Below are positions 1 through 11,457 of a DNA stretch of 64,000 nucleotides, piece by piece (positions within the stretch are counted from its first letter, which is position 1; each line of letters begins with the position of its first letter). Source of the DNA: Pezicula radicicola (lineage: Eukaryota; Ascomycota; Leotiomycetes; Helotiales; Dermateaceae); NCBI GenBank assembly GCA_003008705.1, contig PDUO01000054.1:271520-335519 (forward strand). Reading direction: 5' to 3'. Position numbers and translations under genes: made by a program. The notes below the pieces were generated by a model, which saw nothing but the letters and a program-made list of their open reading frames with translations, had not been told where the DNA came from and made no database searches.

Positions 1-153
1 AGGTAATGCTATGATTCCATTTACCCGGACTGTAAGTATAAGAACCAATGGCAACAAGGTGCTTTATAACTGCTCAAACTTATTCCATTGTTTTGGGGTG
101 AAATTTAAGTTCTATCTATTCCGTTTCTGCTATCGCTCGTTGTGTCCTTGGCG

Positions 154-3100
154 ATGGCGTTTTTACTTTCAATCCTGATCTTGTTATTGCTCTCACCGTC
201 AGCGCTCAGTGTGAGCTCTAATAGCTCCATATTGCAGAATTTTCAGTCTCCTGGCCCTCAGAATCGACCGAAGTTCAGATACTGGTAAGTGCATTCAACT
301 CAACCGCTCGTCGCCACCAACAATGCTAATAACTTCTATTATGGAAGGCTTCCTGACGCCAGCATTCCAGCAGATGTCCTTGATCAAGATATTGCCAGCA
401 TTGCTGAGGTCGGCGCCGGCGGTCTCGAATTTGTGCCATTTTTTTATATGGAGATGTTGTCGGCAAAGCAACTCGTCCCACGGACTGGAACATATATGGG
501 TTTGGGACGTCTGCTTTCCGAAATATTTTCCTTGTTGCGTTGAATGCTACCAAAGCCAATGGTTTGCTCTTTGATTTTGCGGTCGGCGCAAATCAAGGCC
601 AAGGCGTTCCTTCAGTTCCTGGAACCCCAGGCTTGGCAGTGGAACTGATATATGGCCATACAACCGTTTCTGGAGGAGATCTGTTCGAAGGAGTCGTTCC
701 TCAGGCTGTTACTGACTTTTGGTCACTATCTGGATTTATGGGAGAACTTGAGGCCTTTGGATCTGATACTCTTGTCGCTGTCATTGCTGCAGAGATCAAA
801 TCTCGTGAGTTCCAAAACCCTTAGATTTATCCTACTAACATATACTCCCAATAGGTGCCATGATCAATATAACAATCGCGGCTGGTACTTATCCAGGCTT
901 CCCAGTACTCGAGACAACCTTGGACGAGTTGACTATCATTGACCTCACTCCGGAAGTGAAAAATGGCATACTCAACTGGACTGTCCCAGCTACCAACTCC
1001 AATTACACTTTGATGGCCTTTTACCAAAGATATACCAATCAGAGGTCATGTATAGGTGGCGTTAACGCGACAGGTTTTGTCACAAATGGTTCTTGGATTG
1101 TGGACCACTTCAGTGCTAATGGCTCCAAGAGAACCACCGATTTTCTTGATCAAAATCTTATCTATGGAGAAGTTAAAGATCTTCTAGCTGAAGTTGGAGA
1201 ATATTGTAAGTGTATCTGAATTTAAAATATGAAGTCGTGGCTAACAGCCGATAGCTTGGGAGGACAGTATGGAGCAACAATCAGCACTGTTTTGGACGCC
1301 TGACTTCCTAGAAAAGTTTGAGGCTGGACATGGATATAGTGCTGTCAAGTACTTACCTTTATTCTTCAATGTCAGTAACCAATGGGGACAGGAGCTACCA
1401 GCCTACAATGAGACATGGGTATACGGTGAGTATGACCAAAATGGGGAGAGCGTTCACATGGGAGACTATCGAACCACTTTGAACGAGGGCTATCAAGATT
1501 ATTTGCAACATTTCAATGAGTGGGCAGAATCACTCGGCATTCAACACTCTTGCCAGCCTGCGTACAACCTCCCCCTCGACATGGTGAGTCACTCTGAAGA
1601 GCCACTATTCTGACATACTCTCACTGATAATCAGTTATTTTGACAGTTGACGGATGTCCCAGTTGTTGATGTCCCAGAGCTGGAATCACTTGGTTTCAAG
1701 GATGATATCGATCTTTACCGCCAATTTGCCGGACCTGCACATTTGCAGCAGAAAAACATCATTTCAACTGAGGTTGGGGCTGTCAATTCTGGAGCTTATA
1801 CCACGACTGTCCCTTCTCTCTTGAGACTGTTCAAGGATTCCTTTGCGGCGGGAGTCAACATGATGGTTATTCACGGCTTTGCATATAGTGGAGAATATCC
1901 AGGAACTACATGGCCCGGATACACTGCCTTCTACTACATTTATACGGAACAGTGGAATGAGAAGCAACCGGCATGGAGACACTTAGCGGACTCACTAGAG
2001 TACACAGCACGTTGTCAGGTAATTTTACAGGCCGGCGTTCCTCGAATTGATCTCGCTTTGTATCTCTACGAAGATCCATGGACGGCGACTAATGCCTACC
2101 TTTCTGAAGACCTGATGAATCTTGGTAAAGTTTCCCTAAATATTATTTGCGATTTGAGATTGTGATTTCTAACTCTCGAAGGTTACACATACGAATACTT
2201 GACGGCAGACAATCTTGTGTCTCCTCAGGCTTATGTCGACTCAGGTCTTTTGGCCCCAGAAGGCCCGGCATACAAAGCCCTTATTTTTTCGAACCAATCT
2301 CAGATTTCTCCACTAGCAGTTCAAAAATTGTATGAATTTGCAAGCGCTGGATTGCCAATCATTTTCGTCGGGAACCTTCCAAGCGATGGGATTGGTACGA
2401 ACGGAAATTCTTCTTTCATCACACAAAGCCTTACATCATTGTTGGCGACTTAACCTCAAGTCATGGTTATCAACGACAACAGCCTGTTACCCGCTCATCT
2501 ACAAGCTATTGGTGTCAATGCTCGGATAGTCACCACGAATGTAATTTCAGAGTTATATACGTTTTGGCGGTCGGATATCACGGAAGGTTTGGAACTGGCT
2601 TTCCTCTTCAACCGAGGAGCAGATCGGGTATTCACCCTCGGTTTCAATGGCATTAACGACTCAATACCGTACCTCCTTAACGCATGGACAGGAATTGACG
2701 AGCCTGTGGTGACGTACAATATCACAGAAACGGGGATTTCGTTGTCTATAGATTTAAAGACAAATCAAACCAAGATTCTTGCCTTCAAGAAGTCCGCAAA
2801 TCCTCCAGAGCTCTCAACGCATGTCGTCTCATTCTCTGGAAATATTTCCGGGTTTGCAATCAATAATGAGACTAGTATAGAAGCGCGGGCGACAGGATCG
2901 GGAGCAGTGACACTCTCCGATGGACAAGTTATTTCCATCAATGCCTCACTGTTACCGGAAATCAATATAACGCAGTGGGACCTAACAATTCTGTCCTACC
3001 ATCCTTCTTCCAACTCATCCAGCACAGCGAACGAGATCACCACCTTAGACATTGGAACACTGGACCAACTACAGCCTTGGACCGAGCTGCCAGGTCTTGA

Positions 3101-3482
3101 ACAAGTCAGTGGTGTCGGGATATACAACTCAAGTTTCAACTTCTCTCATTCAGCATCACAAGTCGCCGCTACAATTAGTTTTGGGCCCGTCTTGAACACA
3201 ATACGGGTCTGGGTTAACGAGCAAATCCTTCCTCCACTTGACCTCACAGATCCACGAGCGGATATTACGTCGCAACTAAAGCAAGGAACTAATACCATAT
3301 GCCTTGAGGTTTCTTCAACTCTCTTTAATGCTGTTAAGGCGCGCATGAATAGTACCTCAACTGCGTATGTCCCGCTTGAGTTAACGAATCCATCGTTCTA
3401 TCAAGATAATGACTACGCGCCTTTTGGACTTCTGGGGCCTGTTATAGTGGAACCAATGACCCGAATCCGGCTTCCAATCTAG
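154..3482 (+). pseudogene. Secreted GH106-like glycosidase (alpha-L-rhamnosidase-like), broken
   Basis: The ATG at 154 opens a hydrophobic leader (MAFLLSILILLLL...SALS), so the product was probably secreted. Six exons fit: 154-284, 348-804, 855-1205, 1255-1583, 1647-2124 and 2182-3482, with introns of 49-63 bp and matching phases. The text around residues 43-70 (RYWLPDASIPADVLDQDI, then GAGGLEF) and NQGQGVPSVPG near residue 140 resembles fungal secreted proteins of the GH106/rhamnosidase type. The C-terminus (YAPFGLLGPVIVEP) has the sandwich-domain ending of that group. The full length is about 1,015 codons, as expected. Two lesions are visible. The T run at 439-445 is one base short of keeping the frame, and a TAA stands at 2451-2453 inside otherwise continuous coding sequence. 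The family call is from motif memory; the exact substrate is unknown. Several NxS/T sites fit a glycosylated extracellular protein. Confidence 0.75.
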
Positions 3483-4301
3483 TTGATGATTCTGAAGAGC
3501 CTTTGGATGGTAGGTGGAGTGAGTTGGACGTCTCAGAAACTGATCAGTGGTATCCGGAGCTCTTAATTGGAGCTTAAGGTATATATAGAAGCACAGGGAG
3601 CGAAATCAAATCTTGTCAATTTTCAAATACTTACATGTATAAGTCCAGTGATTCGAAAGAAATAACTTATATACTATACATTGAAAGACCTTACTATATC
3701 TCTCTCAGGGTTTCTCCAGACCTGTTCCCTCCGCACACTCGACGACCTGACAGAAGAGAGAAAGTACTATGATATGAAAACCCCCAGAAATACTCTCCTA
3801 CAAGGCCCTAGTTTAGGCGAGACATGCGCGAAGAGGACGGAACGGGCAATCCTCGCATATATAAGGTATAGAGATGACCACCTCGCTCTAAGTGGCATGT
3901 GACAGCATGTGACTAGCACTAGCCTGGCATGTGGAAATAAGTGTGGAATGAGTGTAACAACTCTGCTTTATATGTCGACCATGATTGTCTTAATACAACA
4001 ACTTAAACTCTATTTATTAATGGATATATATACACGCCCTAAAGCGTGTTAATGCCGCTTATGTGACCCGTGTTGGTAATAGTCCGGGCATTAGGGCATT
4101 ATTAGTCTGGTTTTTGTTTTCCGTTTGCGGTAGGCAAACTTTACGAGGCGGCTGAGCTAAAGCTAAAGCCAGGCCTCTATTATATATAACACCTGCCTGC
4201 TGAGGTTTTTGTCTTGCAGACGTGTCTTGTGTCTATCTTTTTGTCTTTTATACCTCATAGGCGGCAATTGAATCTTTCAGCAATATAAAACTACAACGAT
4301 A
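3483..4301. other. Intergenic, no gene seen
   Basis: This stretch separates the glycosidase relic from the patatin relic. It contains only short chance frames. The last 100 bases before 4302 are T- and C-rich and end in a sequence favourable for a start (ACGATAATGG), consistent with the promoter and leader of the downstream gene. Confidence 0.5.
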
Positions 4302-5505
4302 ATGGCTTCTGGTAGTGATAGAAAGCTCATGCAGCCGCCTGTTGGTGCGGTTAGGTTGTTGTGCTTGGATGGTGGCGGCGTGAAGGGTATCTCAAGTCTA
4401 ATGATACTTGATAAGATCATGGAACGTGTAAAGCAAATCGAGCTAAGTAAGGGCTTGAGTGATGGCTCTCAACGCCTCCCAGCCAAATACTTCGATTTGG
4501 CTGCGGGAACAAGCACAGGGGGTCTTGCCGCTCTAATGATGTTCCGCCTCAACCTAAGCACGACCGAAACGATGGATAATTATGACCGAATGGCAAAACA
4601 GATCTTCAGCCCCACACTGTGTGGATTGAACCTGCACTGGTTCGGTCGTGCTGGCTATTACTTTGGTAACTTTGTGCTATCAGCAAAGGCCTTCATCTTT
4701 CCAGCTAAATTCTCTGCCAAACCGCTTGAGAAGGCGATTGACAAGATAGTGAAGGATTCAGGCATTCCTGCTGGTGGTCAAGCACCACTTGTTGACAATA
4801 GCAGATGCAAAATGTATGTATCGATTAGAAAGGCTGTCATGCGTGGTTGATACTGACTATTTTAGGCTGATGTGCTCCACCTTGGCCGAAAAGGGCGAGA
4901 GCATTCTTTTTCGCTCGTATACTCCGCCATCAGATAGTACTCCAGTAAGCAGCGGCGTGAAAGACATGGACTTCTCAAATGTCACAATCCAGGAAGCCGC
5001 GTGAGCAACGTCTGCAGCACCGACTTACCTTCCAGAGATGATAATCAAGGGCTTTAAATTCTGGGATGGTGGGCTCTTGAACAACAACCCGATTGATCAA
5101 GTTTGGAACGCGAGGTATGATCTAGCTGCTGCCACAAACCAGACGCCAGTCGTGTCATGTGTGATCAGTATCGGAACAAGTTGGTCCACAAGCAAACCAG
5201 TTTCAAGCAACTTCTTCAAACGCTTCTTGAACACCATATCGCAGACTATATCCTACGCCACAAATACCGAGGCAAAGCATAGAGACTTTGAGCGTAATAT
5301 CCAGCGAATCAATGAAAGACTGTCCGAGAACGAACAGACTGCGTACTTCAGGTTTAATGCACCTACTGGCGGAGAGACTATTAATCTCGATGACTGGCAG
5401 CGAATGGAAAGGCTGAAGGGTTACACCCGAACATACCTTGATGATCCAGATACACAGAATAAGATTGACAAATGTGCTGAAATTCTAGCAAGACAGGCTA
5501 GCTAA
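4302..5505 (+). pseudogene. Patatin-like phospholipase with premature stop
   Basis: This is a patatin-family lipid acyl hydrolase. The oxyanion loop GGGVKG lies near residue 26, the nucleophile elbow GTSTGG near residue 69, and the catalytic Asp in WDGGLLNNNP in the second half, so all catalytic elements are encoded. One intron joins residues CKM to CSTLAEKGESILFRSYT (donor GTATGT near 4814, acceptor TTTTAG at 4865). At 5002-5004 a TGA interrupts the conserved EAA-R-ATSAAPTYLPE segment, exactly where the family has Arg. A single C-to-T change of CGA explains it. Treating GTGAGC...TTCCAG (5001 to about 5036) as an intron would be far too short and would delete the conserved ATSAAPTY segment, so I read this as a nonsense lesion. 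The product would be about 380 residues, cytoplasmic or membrane-associated, and short for the multidomain patatin proteins of fungi. Confidence 0.8.
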
Positions 5506-6317
5506 TTGTACGGTATTCAAATAGTCTATAGTTGGGAAGAGTGCTGAGGTGGTCGGGTCTTTGTCAGGGTTGGTAATAGTGTGCACTGTAGTATTCGCAC
5601 TCCAGGACCATGAGCACGACCTCGCCAGGTAGTCGGAGCATTGTGCTCAGTCGTAGAGTGGCAGGTCTGACCTGTACACTATAACGGAGGGATCGGTAGA
5701 TGCTCGACGTGTAGAGTTTGCGATGTGCTTAAATCCGAACTATAGCTTGTTTTAGAGGACGACCTCAAAGATGGCCAGGATGGCGAAGATGTGTACTATC
5801 TTATCGATTCGTGTAATACAGAGTCTTGCTAAAGTTAAGTTAGTAGGTTGAAAAGTGAGCCTATCTCCAAAGCGTTTCTTATCGACATAAGAAGTTATAA
5901 GAGGAGTCTATGGGAATACCTGCGAGCTAAGAAGAGAAGTGAAAAGAAGAGAAAGCATTGCATAGGTTCGGATAAAGATTTTGGTTTCTCAGATCAATAA
6001 ACCTTGCGTCCATCTTCCTCCGCTCTTTATACCAAAGTAGTTGTCGCTGTCGTTAAGGGTTGGCCATAAATACGTTCGCCTTGAACGCTCTCGGCTGTTC
6101 TCGACGTCGGACAGGTGTCTGTCTAGGGCAGGTTTCTTTGTTGCTAACATGGCTAGGTACTTGAACTTCTACCGGCACGTAACCGCAATTACACTTCATT
6201 AACTTCTATGCTTCTTAGAAGGAGGTACGACTGGCATTATTGCTAGCAAATAAACTTTCTTAGCGTAAAACTTAGCACAATCTTAGCAGCCGGCCATGTG
6301 CTTATTTTAGAGGTATA
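5506..6317. other. Intergenic, no gene seen
   Basis: No coding or RNA gene could be supported. Composition is ordinary until about 6200, after which it becomes AT-rich and leads into the inverted-repeat element that begins at 6320. Confidence 0.5.
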
Positions 6318-6473
6318 TACAGTGGGGTGAAATAAGTTTGTATCCCCCCCCCTTGTCGCCAAGACCACTTCAGGGTGTCATGACTGCGCACTTTTTAGAA
6401 CTCTCGCCTAGAAAGTGCGTATTTTTGAGACCGACCAGGGGGGGGGGATACAAACTTATTTCACCCCACTGTA
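6318..6473. mobile_element. TA-flanked MITE, Tc1/mariner-type termini
   Basis: A 152 bp element (6320-6471) starts CAGTGGGGTGAAATAAGTTT and ends with the exact reverse complement. The inverted arms run about 35 bases into a C8-9/G9 tract. TA dinucleotides at 6318-6319 and 6472-6473 flank it, which is the target duplication of the Tc1/mariner/pogo superfamily. There is no room for a transposase, so it is non-autonomous. Its termini resemble those of the larger element at 24676-25131. Confidence 0.85.
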
Positions 6474-6840
6474 CAAGGCTATTTTATAGAGAAATACAAG
6501 TAATCTTACCTAAGGCAATACTACCTTAGGCTCTAAAATCGAATTACTAGTAATATAAGAAAATAAATCTTAGAAAATTAGTGTCTCTATAACTAATAAG
6601 ATTAAAATTATTTTATTTTATACTATCCCTTTTTAGGAATAAAGCTTATATAACTTTAGGTATTAATTTTAAAAATAATAAGATTATAATTTTTTTTACT
6701 TTACTATCTAATTCTCTATTATTTATAGTTTAGATTATATTATTCTTTTTTTTTTTTTAAAATAAGCTTATATAGTCTTAGTTATTAGTTTTTAAAAATT
6801 AATAACTAATTAAAGATTAGAGTCTATTATATTATATAGT
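6474..6840. other. AT-rich tract, RIP-like
   Basis: This is dense A/T sequence with TTAGA, TATTA and homopolymer T runs and no usable frame. By eye it looks like a repeat remnant mutated from C to T, similar to the tract that ends the window. No family could be recognised. Confidence 0.5.
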
Positions 6841-7479
6841 TTATAAAGCACTAGTAAACTTTACTATAAGTCCCGCTATTTTCATCAAGGCAACTTCCAA
6901 CTCAGAATTTAACAGCTTGGGGATACTCCCCATCTGATGTCTTGACGATGCGGGTACATGATATTTAGTGACTTCTGTCAGATATGCTCTCTTTTGGGCA
7001 TCGCGGAAGTCTTCTTCATCCAGGGCGGCTCTCTTCTTACAATGAACTTCAGCATCCGGCCACTCTCCTATGTCCGTAAAGATGCCACTTGCTTTGTTGG
7101 GTTTGAGGAAAGTTGACTGCTGCCCAGAATTGGAGGCACGTTGCTTGTCGCCTAAACCGTATTCTTGCCGATATCGTAGTAAATGCCGTAGATCCGCCTC
7201 TGCTAGATGTCGACTCCGTTTCTCGGGCGCTTCCCTTTGAATTTTGCTTTGCTCCTTTTCATTATTATTTCTTTCAACATCACGATCAACCACAGTGTTA
7301 TTCCGAGCATAGAAAAATGGGTGGAAGCTCAAACTCGTTACGGGGCAGGCGCCTTGGAGGAAGAGAATCGCCGTCAAGGCAGGGGGCAGTGGATTAACAG
7401 ACCAAAGAAAAACTATGAGATACGCGCTAGACAGCCTGAGGAAATGTGCATTGGACAAACAATCGCAGACGATCTGCAA
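6841..7479 (-). CDS. Hypothetical protein, doubtful
   Basis: A 212-codon frame on the minus strand. After a hydrophobic N-terminal part (around residues 19-45) it becomes polar and charged, with RDVERNNNEKEQSKIQRE and a later stretch GIFTDIGEWPDAEV. Composition in the second half looks protein-like, but I recognise no domain, and a plus-strand frame overlaps it. The true start may be further in, and it could instead be an exon of a longer spliced gene or a relic. The adjacent AT-rich tract begins immediately after its stop. No function is proposed. Confidence 0.3.
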   Translation of the reverse strand: MQIVCDCLSNAHFLRLSSAYLIVFLWSVNPLPPALTAILFLQGACPVTSLSFHPFFYARNNTVVDRDVERNNNEKEQSKIQREAPEKRSRHLAEADLRHLLRYRQEYGLGDKQRASNSGQQSTFLKPNKASGIFTDIGEWPDAEVHCKKRAALDEEDFRDAQKRAYLTEVTKYHVPASSRHQMGSIPKLLNSELEVALMKIAGLIVKFTSAL

Positions 7480-8201
7480 GAGACAGGGAAGCGAAGGTCT
7501 TCGGGTGGTTTGACTGGAGAGATATTGATGAGGCGTGTGGTTGTGCTTCAGGCGAGTGTTTTATTTACCTGAGTGGTGTGAGGAGGATTGGCACATGATA
7601 CCTCGTATAGAATCTATTACTGCTGCTAAATTTATGCGTATTTATGCGCATGAATTGTACGCGCAATCTACCCCTATTCCTACATGTATATAGTACCCCC
7701 CTAGGCCTACATCATTCTACAATCGAGTCCATTTCTACTTTCCAACAATTACCTAAAGGATTCGCAATCACTGTGCTACGCAATCGTGGCTCCCAAAGTC
7801 CACTGATTGAGCTTGATGCTTCGCTGAACCAGTGAAGGAAGGTGACTCGGATAATCCATTCTTTGTAGGAATTTTCTTGCCTTATTGATTGTGTTTCGAG
7901 CAGCGCCGAGTTGTGTCGATGACCCTGCAACGACCAAGCGATATAGGGCCCCAAGACTTCTTTACCTCACACAATCTCTCTTTCCTAACAACCCTAAAAG
8001 AACGTGGTCCAGTGGCTCTTCCCATCCTATCCGAACCGTGAATCCTCGTGCTGTCCTTTCCAATGGTATAAGTAATACTTGTCGCCATTCCCTCACAAAG
8101 CGACACGTCAAATAGACAAAGTTTCTAGTCCGGCCCATTCCAATGAAAAATTTGTTGCATATTTCCCTTGGCTATACGCGCAATCGTCAGATCGGAGTAG
8201 C
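7480..8201. other. Intergenic, no gene seen
   Basis: Only short overlapping frames on both strands occur here, and none has family features. A bent TATATAGTA followed by a C-rich run near 7688-7700 could be a promoter element, but its target is unclear. Confidence 0.4.
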
Positions 8202-8462
8202 TCATTTGGAGGCGGGACGACACTTACAATTTATACAATGTCCTACTTCAAGCCCACTTTTAGCAAAATAGTAGCTACTTTTTGCCAAGAGATACAGCTG
8301 TTCCTCTGTTGGCTTTGCCACAAACGCGCATTTCGCTCCAAAGGTCCATGGGCCGACGCTGGCTTTCTTTTTAAAGGCGTCCGATAGACCAGGATGCGCA
8401 TTTACGAAGGTGTTACCGAAAGCTAGTAGGATAGTGGTTGTGGTAACAATGAAGTTGCGCAT
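8202..8462 (-). CDS. Small secreted Cys-containing protein (candidate)
   Basis: An 86-residue protein starting MRNFIVTTTTILLAFGNTFV. The leader has a charged start, a hydrophobic core and a likely cleavage after VNA at residue 22. The mature part is about 64 residues with four cysteines (45, 76, 79, 81), the last three packed as HCINCKCRP. I prefer the Met at 8462 because it places the signal peptide at the N-terminus; an upstream in-frame start at 8501 would bury it. Size, leader and paired cysteines fit the broad class of fungal small secreted proteins. No known family is recognised, and a role as an effector is only inference. Confidence 0.5.
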   Translation of the reverse strand: MRNFIVTTTTILLAFGNTFVNAHPGLSDAFKKKASVGPWTFGAKCAFVAKPTEEQLYLLAKSSYYFAKSGLEVGHCINCKCRPASK

Positions 8463-9005
8463 CTCGATTCTCTGTTTGGATTGGAAGATAGATAGCTCCA
8501 CGAATCTTTTGAGGGAAATGTTTTCGAATATTTAAGTTTCAGATGGACAGAGAGCAGAGCCACCAGGGCTATGCCTTGAAAATCCTGAAATTGGGCAACT
8601 TGTCAAAAACCCTCATGGCGCAACGGAGGCTGTGCTTCCTTTGCAGCGCAAGAGCGCAAGAGGAACTTGCGGATTCTAAGATTCGTATTAGAAATTGCCT
8701 AGTTCGAAGGTTATCCACGATTTCGTCTGTTTAAGAACTTGTCAATGAATCCCTTCATCTGTAATTCCAGACAAACCTTCTGGGTTCTGTGCTTCTCAAC
8801 TAAAATAAATAACAAGGAAGGAAATAAAAATAGGAAGAGTTCATTTTTTGTGAGTGTAGAAGAAACTTCTACACATTCCACTTGCAAATGACTTCTGTAA
8901 TCCAGTCATCAGGCATGAGAAGTTGCACTTGAACTAAATCAGTGAGAAGTGTCTATGAATATAATCAATTGCGTCAAACCAAACCCGTAACCAACATGAC
9001 TACCC
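8463..9005. other. Intergenic, no gene seen
   Basis: No supported gene. The sequence lies upstream of the small secreted protein (transcribed leftward) and downstream of the NmrA-like gene. Confidence 0.45.
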
Positions 9006-10105
9006 TTATTCCGTCGGCAAGACCTTCTCCCAATCCTGCTTCTTGATCCACTCTTTCACGGGTTTTAGCTGCACTGGCACTCCTAGATCACCCGGCTTTA
9101 CAATAGTCTTATCAACCTTCGCTCCGTCACATCCGAACTCAATGCAGAAGCCCATCATCTCCTCACGAGCTCGCTGAATTTCGGGATCACCTAGGTCGAA
9201 GTTAGGTGTACTATCCGTAAACTCGATGCCTTTCTCTAATGTCTGAGCCAGGAGCTTAGAGATGTCTTGGAGGCTAAGCCATTCGTTGACACCGATAAGC
9301 TTCTTGCCAGGTGCAGCACGGATTAAAGCTGCCACAAGTGCCCCGGTGTCTTGTATAACAGAGTACCAAGGAAAGATCGATGTGGTGAGAGGTTCCACAC
9401 CCGACGCGATAAGACTGTCTTTTGCCTTGTTCTAACAAAGATATTAGTACAATTCGGAGCGCGAAAGGAATACAAGCGAGGTTTGAATGAAACATTTCAA
9501 GAACATACCAATTTAGGGCAAAAAAGAGCCCCAGCCTCCCTAACAAAGTTTTCGAGATAGAATCCAGCATAGAAAACATTGGTCTTCTCCCAGAGCTTTG
9601 GGTATGTTGATTTACCGTACTCCTCGGCGACGGCTTTACTATCGTAAAAGTAGACATGGGTGTACTTCCCCCCGCTCAACTTATTGGCGTTTGCAAGGCT
9701 AGAGTAGATAAATCTTTCAAGTGTACTAACTTTGGCGGCAGCATCGATAATGTTTCTGTTCTGTTGGGCTTCGTAGTCTCTGATGTAAAATCCAGCACTT
9801 ACACCAGACGCGGCAGCTTTCTCGTGTAACGAGGGGCTCATCATAGATTGCAAGAAATCGGTCACGCTGAAAATAACTGATGCACCACTAAAGGCAGCAT
9901 CAAGTGATTGGGGATTATCGAAATCACCGGCCACTACCTCGACTCCCTGCGACGCAAGTGAAATGGCTTTGGCTGAGGATGTATCTCGAGTAACGGCACG
10001 AAGTGCGTATGGTGATGGCGACAGGGAAAGGAAGTGTGCAACAACGGAACCCCCTTGATTGCCTGTAGCACCAAGGACGACGAGAAGAGGTTTTCCGGAG
10101 GACAT
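9006..10105 (-). CDS. NmrA-like NAD(P)-binding protein
   Basis: A 340-residue protein in two exons, 10105-9509 and 9431-9006, split by a 77 bp intron (GTATGTTC to GTTAG, phase 0). It begins MSSGKPLLVVLGATGNQGGS, and the GxxGxxG dinucleotide loop (GATGNQGG) is at residues 12-19, followed by RAVTRDTSS and VVAGDFDNPQSL. This is the NmrA/isoflavone-reductase-like atypical SDR layout. Members bind NAD(P) and act as redox-sensing regulators or as reductases; the sequence does not tell which. The ending WIKKQDWEKVLPTE is of normal length for the family. It lies 180 bp downstream of a Zn2Cys6 regulator on the same strand, so co-regulation is plausible. No lesion is seen. Confidence 0.9.
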
Positions 10106-10287
10106 GATGTTGTGTCTGAGGTAGGATGGATGGTAGTAGTGAAGGATGTAAGTATGATGGGTTGAAATATTGCGTTGGAGTGTTGGTTTATATAGGCTAT
10201 GGCATAACAACGGTACCGGACAAATGATGCATACCATCTCGAACCTGTTTTTATGATCGGAGGAATTTTGTTGTTGGTGGAGCCGTA

Positions 10288-11457
10288 TTAGGCTTGGTTC
10301 CCACCAAGACCGTTATGGGCAAACGCCACCAACGTTAGAAACCCGTCCCCACAAAAATCTGGCGTTTGACCATGGCAAGCCTCCGCAAATTCATGGTATG
10401 AGTTGAGCCGTTCCCCGACTTCTTCGCCAAATCTGGCATGGGCTACAGCAATCCACGCCTGTGGGGATTCTGCCATCCAGAGACCTGGCCGGGCGTCAAA
10501 TGGCAGTGATTCCATGAATAACCAATTAGAGCAATATCCATACTTGTAGCTGAACACTGACAAATTGAGCACGTATGCCATAAACACGGTTCGCCGCACA
10601 CCTACCAATGAATTAGCATGGTTAGAAGTGGGTGTTCAGTGAGGGGTTCAAGGTCTAGCGAACTAGCTATCTCAGAATATATTGCGCTTTGTAATGCCAT
10701 CTCGATAGTGGATTACAGTTCCTAACCTAGCTCTCAGGTGCCCGAATGTTCATGAAGCAAGAATACAAGAATATTATAACTTACTCTCTCCTAACAACCA
10801 ATCCTGCCACGGAGATTGGCTTTTTGGCATTCCAGCGTCAACACACGCCAACAAAGTTTGCGTCCATTCAAATAAGATACTAAGAGACTTATCTGCCTCG
10901 TCCTGTTCGATTGGAAACGACGAGAAAATAGATGCCGCCAAGTGAACTAGGAGAGCTTGAAGTGCTACAAGAACCTCTTTCGGTGACACTATTTTGATAT
11001 CGATCTGGATTAGGCGCTTAAAGCTTTCACAGCTCACACCCTTCGCTTCATTCTCCACAAGGGCCGTAAAGTGATTATATATACCAGGTAGCTGTAATTT
11101 AGGATGCACAAACGATGCAGGCTTCCTTGCTCTGATAAGCTCTGGCACTGTATCAAATCCTAGTCTTATAATCTCTAGAGCATTATCGTGGCCCGGGGCA
11201 CAAATTGCCGGATCGATATCCGGAGCTCGGAGTTTGAGAGTCTTTATAATACAGATGCCCAGAGAATCGCAATTCGATAGATTGAAGCCAAATGTAAGTA
11301 GTTTCTCATACTCTGTAGGCGGTGCGTTAAGAGGTTCAAGATCATACACACATTCAAGATTTTTCTGGGAGCACCGAACGCATTTCGGTTTCTGGACCAC
11401 ACATTTCCGTTTTGAAGTAGTACAATTCGCGCAAGCTTTGCGAAGAGGAGTTGACAT
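10288..11457 (-). CDS. Zn2Cys6 transcription factor
   Basis: Two exons, 11457-10785 and 10601-10288, give 328 residues. The junction restores the family-like WLLGES-VRRTVFMAYVL. The binuclear cluster is at residues 9-36: CANC, six residues, C, six residues, C, VR, C, six residues, C. It is followed directly by a short linker and helical middle part, without a long fungal_trans domain, as in small pathway-specific regulators. It is a nuclear DNA-binding activator or repressor by family. It sits upstream of the NmrA-like gene and transcribes towards it. The 183 bp intron is longer than others here, so the exon boundary is good but not certain. Confidence 0.85.

Noticed and set aside
2451..2453. 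Programmed stop-codon readthrough in the glycosidase, patatin or O-methyltransferase genes
   Set aside because: The stops differ (TAA, TGA) and none is followed by the CTA readthrough context; the glycosidase also has a frame break. Ordinary lesions or sequence errors are simpler.
3681..3902. Short plus-strand frame after the glycosidase
   Set aside because: No domain, leader or splice continuity; composition is like the non-coding flank.
5001..5036. A GTGAGC...TTCCAG intron bridging the patatin stop
   Set aside because: It would be about 36 bp, below fungal limits, and would delete the conserved ATSAAPTYLPE segment.
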